Positions 4,336 through 6,106 of a stretch of 6,106 nucleotides of DNA are shown piece by piece (positions within the stretch are counted from its first letter, which is position 1; every line of letters starts with the position of its first letter). Made by a program: the position numbers and the translations under genes. The notes below the pieces were generated by a model. It saw only the letters and a list, made by a program, of their open reading frames with translations, did not search any database and was not told the origin of the DNA. This stretch comes from Ruminococcus sp. (lineage in GTDB: Bacteria; Bacillota_A; Clostridia; Oscillospirales; Ruminococcaceae), in the NCBI GenBank assembly GCA_017418765.1, contig JAFOMV010000007.1, positions 1-6,106 on the forward strand, given 5' to 3'.

Positions 4336-6106
4336 ACAGGTGTGACACAAGATTTACAGCCATACACAGCAATATTCCTGTAAGAGTCGGGATAAGGAAA
4401 CTCAGCATTGTCCATTTCAGACTGCCTGTTTCCTTTTTTATCGTAAGGCAGGTAGTCGCACAAGGGAAATGAAAAAGCGTGAAGATGAGCATACAAATGG
4501 CTGTGGAAAAAGTCCAGCCGTGCTCGGAAAGCAGGGAATGGAGCTGCATGGTATCTGTAAGCTCAGTCAGACTTCCCTGTGCAAGGTATGTCATTATTAT
4601 CATGGGCATGACTATTTCATTTGCAGGGAATCCAAGTATAAAGCCTAAAAGTATAACCCCGTCCAATCCCATGAGCTGTCCGAAAGGGTCAAGGATATCG
4701 GCGGCAATGGAAAGCAAAGTGCCATCAGCTATATGGATATTAGCCATGAGCCATATTATAAGTCCGCAAGGAGCAGCGGCAGTACACGCTCTGCCGAGTA
4801 CGAATAATGTTCTGTCGAGTATAGAGCGTATCAGTACCCTGCCTATCTGTGGGCGGCGGTAGGATGGGAGCTCCAGCGTAAATGATGAGGTCTCGCCTTT
4901 CAGCACGGTGACAGAGAGAAGCTTTGATATGAGCAGTGTCATTATCACTCCCAGCATTATCGCACCAAGAAGGAGAAGCGCTGATAATACCGAAGACACA
5001 GCGCCTTTGCCTGTGATGAAAAACATTGTTATTATGGTGATGATGACAGGAAATCTGCCGTTGCATGGAACAAGCGAATTAGTGATCATCGCTATAAGTC
5101 TTTCACGTGGGGAATCAATGATACGGCAGCCTGTGACTCCGCAGGCATTGCATCCGAAACCCATCGACATAGTTATAGCCTGTTTACCGCAGGCGTTTGC
5201 ACATCTGAAACAGGGGTCCATCAGAAACGCCATCCTCGGAAGATATCCGAGGTCTTCCAGAAGTGTGAACATGGGGAAAAAAATAGCCATAGGCGGCAGC
5301 ATTACTGATACCACCCACGCAAGCACCTTATATATCCCCTGTATGAGCACTCCGTCCAGCCATGCGGGAGCACCGGCTTTCAGCAGCATAGCGGACATTT
5401 TACCGCCAAGACCGAAAAGCAGCCTGCCCAGCAGTTCAGAGGGGTAATTTGCGCCTATAATAGTTATCCACAGTATCACGCCTAAAAAAATCAGCATAAT
5501 GGGTATGCCTGTTTTTGTGGCAAGCAGTATGCGGTCAAGCTTTCTGTCACGGCTGTAAGGAGCGTCTTTTCCACATCTGACTGTTGAAAAAGCAATATCA
5601 GAAGCAAGTTTTATTTCCGTGGCAATTATCTCATCACGTATCCTTTCGGCAGTATATCCTTTCTGCGAAAGCTCTGACAAAAAGCGGTTAACGGCGATAT
5701 TCTGATCTGTATCCATATTATGCAGTTCTTCTGCTCTGCGCAATTGCTCAGTGTCTCCGCTGAGTATCCGAAGTGCAGCGGCTCTTGCTGATAAGTTTTC
5801 AACATCCCCGTTCAACAATGTTGAAAACCTCAGCGCCGCCTTTTCTATCTCATCAGAGAAAACAGTATGTATGCCATTGTGAACTTCGCTCTGAACAAGG
5901 TCAATGAGAGCGGTTTTCAATTCGTCAAGACCTGTTTCGTTTCGGGCGGAAGTCCCTACAACAGGAACTCCCAATGCCTCACTAAGCTTTGGTATATCCA
6001 CATATATCCCTTTTTTCTCTGCTTCATCCATAAGATTGACGCAAACGAGCACTTTTTCGTTACATTCCATAGTCTGTAGTACAAGAACGAGATTACGTTC
6101 GAGGCA
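4334..6106 (-). CDS. feoB: Ferrous iron transport protein B (FeoB), C-terminal part; start lies beyond the right edge
   Basis: Inner-membrane Fe2+ transporter with an N-terminal GTPase domain; 590 residues are visible. The frame stays open through 6106, reading CLERNLVLVLQT just before the ATG at 6068-6070, so that Met is internal. Numbering from it: the G4 motif is N12-L-M-D15 and the G5 motif is S41-A-R43; G1-G3 are off-window. A helical GDI-like region (about 60-165) leads to the membrane domain, whose first helix is about 188-206. The first Gate-type block (about 270-345) has GYLPR, GFGCNACG, IIDSPRER and VPCNGRFP; then come GFPANEIV (480-487) and the second gate FPCATTC...KKETGS (535-550), ending in a C-terminal hydrophobic helix. 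This matches the clostridial FeoB type. Seven cysteines fall within 287-336. No feoA or Fur box is visible because the 5' end is missing. The gene converges on the pectinase gene with 60 bp between their coding regions. Mn2+ transport by some FeoB relatives cannot be excluded. Confidence 0.95.
   Translation of the reverse strand, partial: CLERNLVLVLQTMECNEKVLVCVNLMDEAEKKGIYVDIPKLSEALGVPVVGTSARNETGLDELKTALIDLVQSEVHNGIHTVFSDEIEKAALRFSTLLNGDVENLSARAAALRILSGDTEQLRRAEELHNMDTDQNIAVNRFLSELSQKGYTAERIRDEIIATEIKLASDIAFSTVRCGKDAPYSRDRKLDRILLATKTGIPIMLIFLGVILWITIIGANYPSELLGRLLFGLGGKMSAMLLKAGAPAWLDGVLIQGIYKVLAWVVSVMLPPMAIFFPMFTLLEDLGYLPRMAFLMDPCFRCANACGKQAITMSMGFGCNACGVTGCRIIDSPRERLIAMITNSLVPCNGRFPVIITIITMFFITGKGAVSSVLSALLLLGAIMLGVIMTLLISKLLSVTVLKGETSSFTLELPSYRRPQIGRVLIRSILDRTLFVLGRACTAAAPCGLIIWLMANIHIADGTLLSIAADILDPFGQLMGLDGVILLGFILGFPANEIVMPMIIMTYLAQGSLTELTDTMQLHSLLSEHGWTFSTAICMLIFTLFHFPCATTCLTIKKETGSLKWTMLSFLIPTLTGILLCMAVNLVSHL

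Noticed and set aside
3928..4350. 140-codon open frame on the - strand opposite the dockerin
   Set aside because: Its valine-rich stretch is simply the complement of the Thr-codon linker, and the real dockerin is on the + strand.
4479..5447. Open frames of 127 and 179 codons on the + strand opposite feoB
   Set aside because: They overlap conserved FeoB membrane motifs on the other strand, have unfamiliar composition and lack start signals.
4334..6070. ATG at 6068-6070 as the feoB start
   Set aside because: The codons before it continue a typical FeoB G-domain strand (CLERNLVLVLQT), and the Met falls between the G3 and G4 motifs.
1..6106. CRISPR array, insertion sequence, tRNA or rRNA
   Set aside because: I found no spaced repeat arrays, terminal inverted repeats, transposase motifs or cloverleaf/rRNA sequences.

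Overview
The window looks like a stretch of chromosome from a cellulosome-forming, fibre-degrading Ruminococcus (Firmicutes/Clostridia) or a close relative. Three things point there: a type I-like dockerin whose two halves read as GDANCDGKVN... and ADVEGNGNGVTNKDAL..., a style I associate with Ruminococcus; a FeoB of the clostridial type; and moderate GC content with strong Shine-Dalgarno and sigma-A-like signals. The genus is inferred from protein style, not from a marker gene.

Layout. (1) Positions 1-612 (+) hold the 3' end of a gene that begins outside the window. It encodes a Thr/Glu/Ala-rich linker followed by a globular domain of about 140 residues that I do not recognise, and it ends in three consecutive in-frame stop codons. 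(2) Positions 613-841 are an intergenic control region. It holds a near-consensus promoter (TTTACA, 17 bp, TATAAT with extended -10), a heptamer repeated exactly 10 bp apart just upstream of the -35, a leader of about 85 nt with a 9-bp hairpin just before the ribosome binding site, and a good AAAAGGAG Shine-Dalgarno. (3) Positions 842-4273 (+) encode one secreted 1143-residue pectinase: signal peptide, CE8 pectin methylesterase, Ig/FN3-like module, PL1 pectate lyase, a beta-rich accessory module, a Thr-rich linker and a C-terminal dockerin. (4) Positions 4274-4333 are a short convergent gap with an intrinsic terminator. (5) Positions 4334-6106 (-) hold the C-terminal part of feoB; its start and the G1-G3 GTPase motifs lie beyond the right edge.

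How it fits together. The esterase half should strip methyl esters from homogalacturonan, producing the de-esterified polygalacturonate that the lyase half cuts by Ca2+-dependent beta-elimination. The dockerin would place both activities on a cohesin-bearing scaffoldin. The gene appears to be a single-gene transcription unit with its own promoter and terminator. FeoB (ferrous iron uptake) converges on it from the other strand and has no evident functional link to it.

There is no CRISPR array, mobile element, tRNA or rRNA that I can support. The most interesting points are the two-enzyme architecture, the unassigned accessory module, and the regulatory structures in the 613-841 region.
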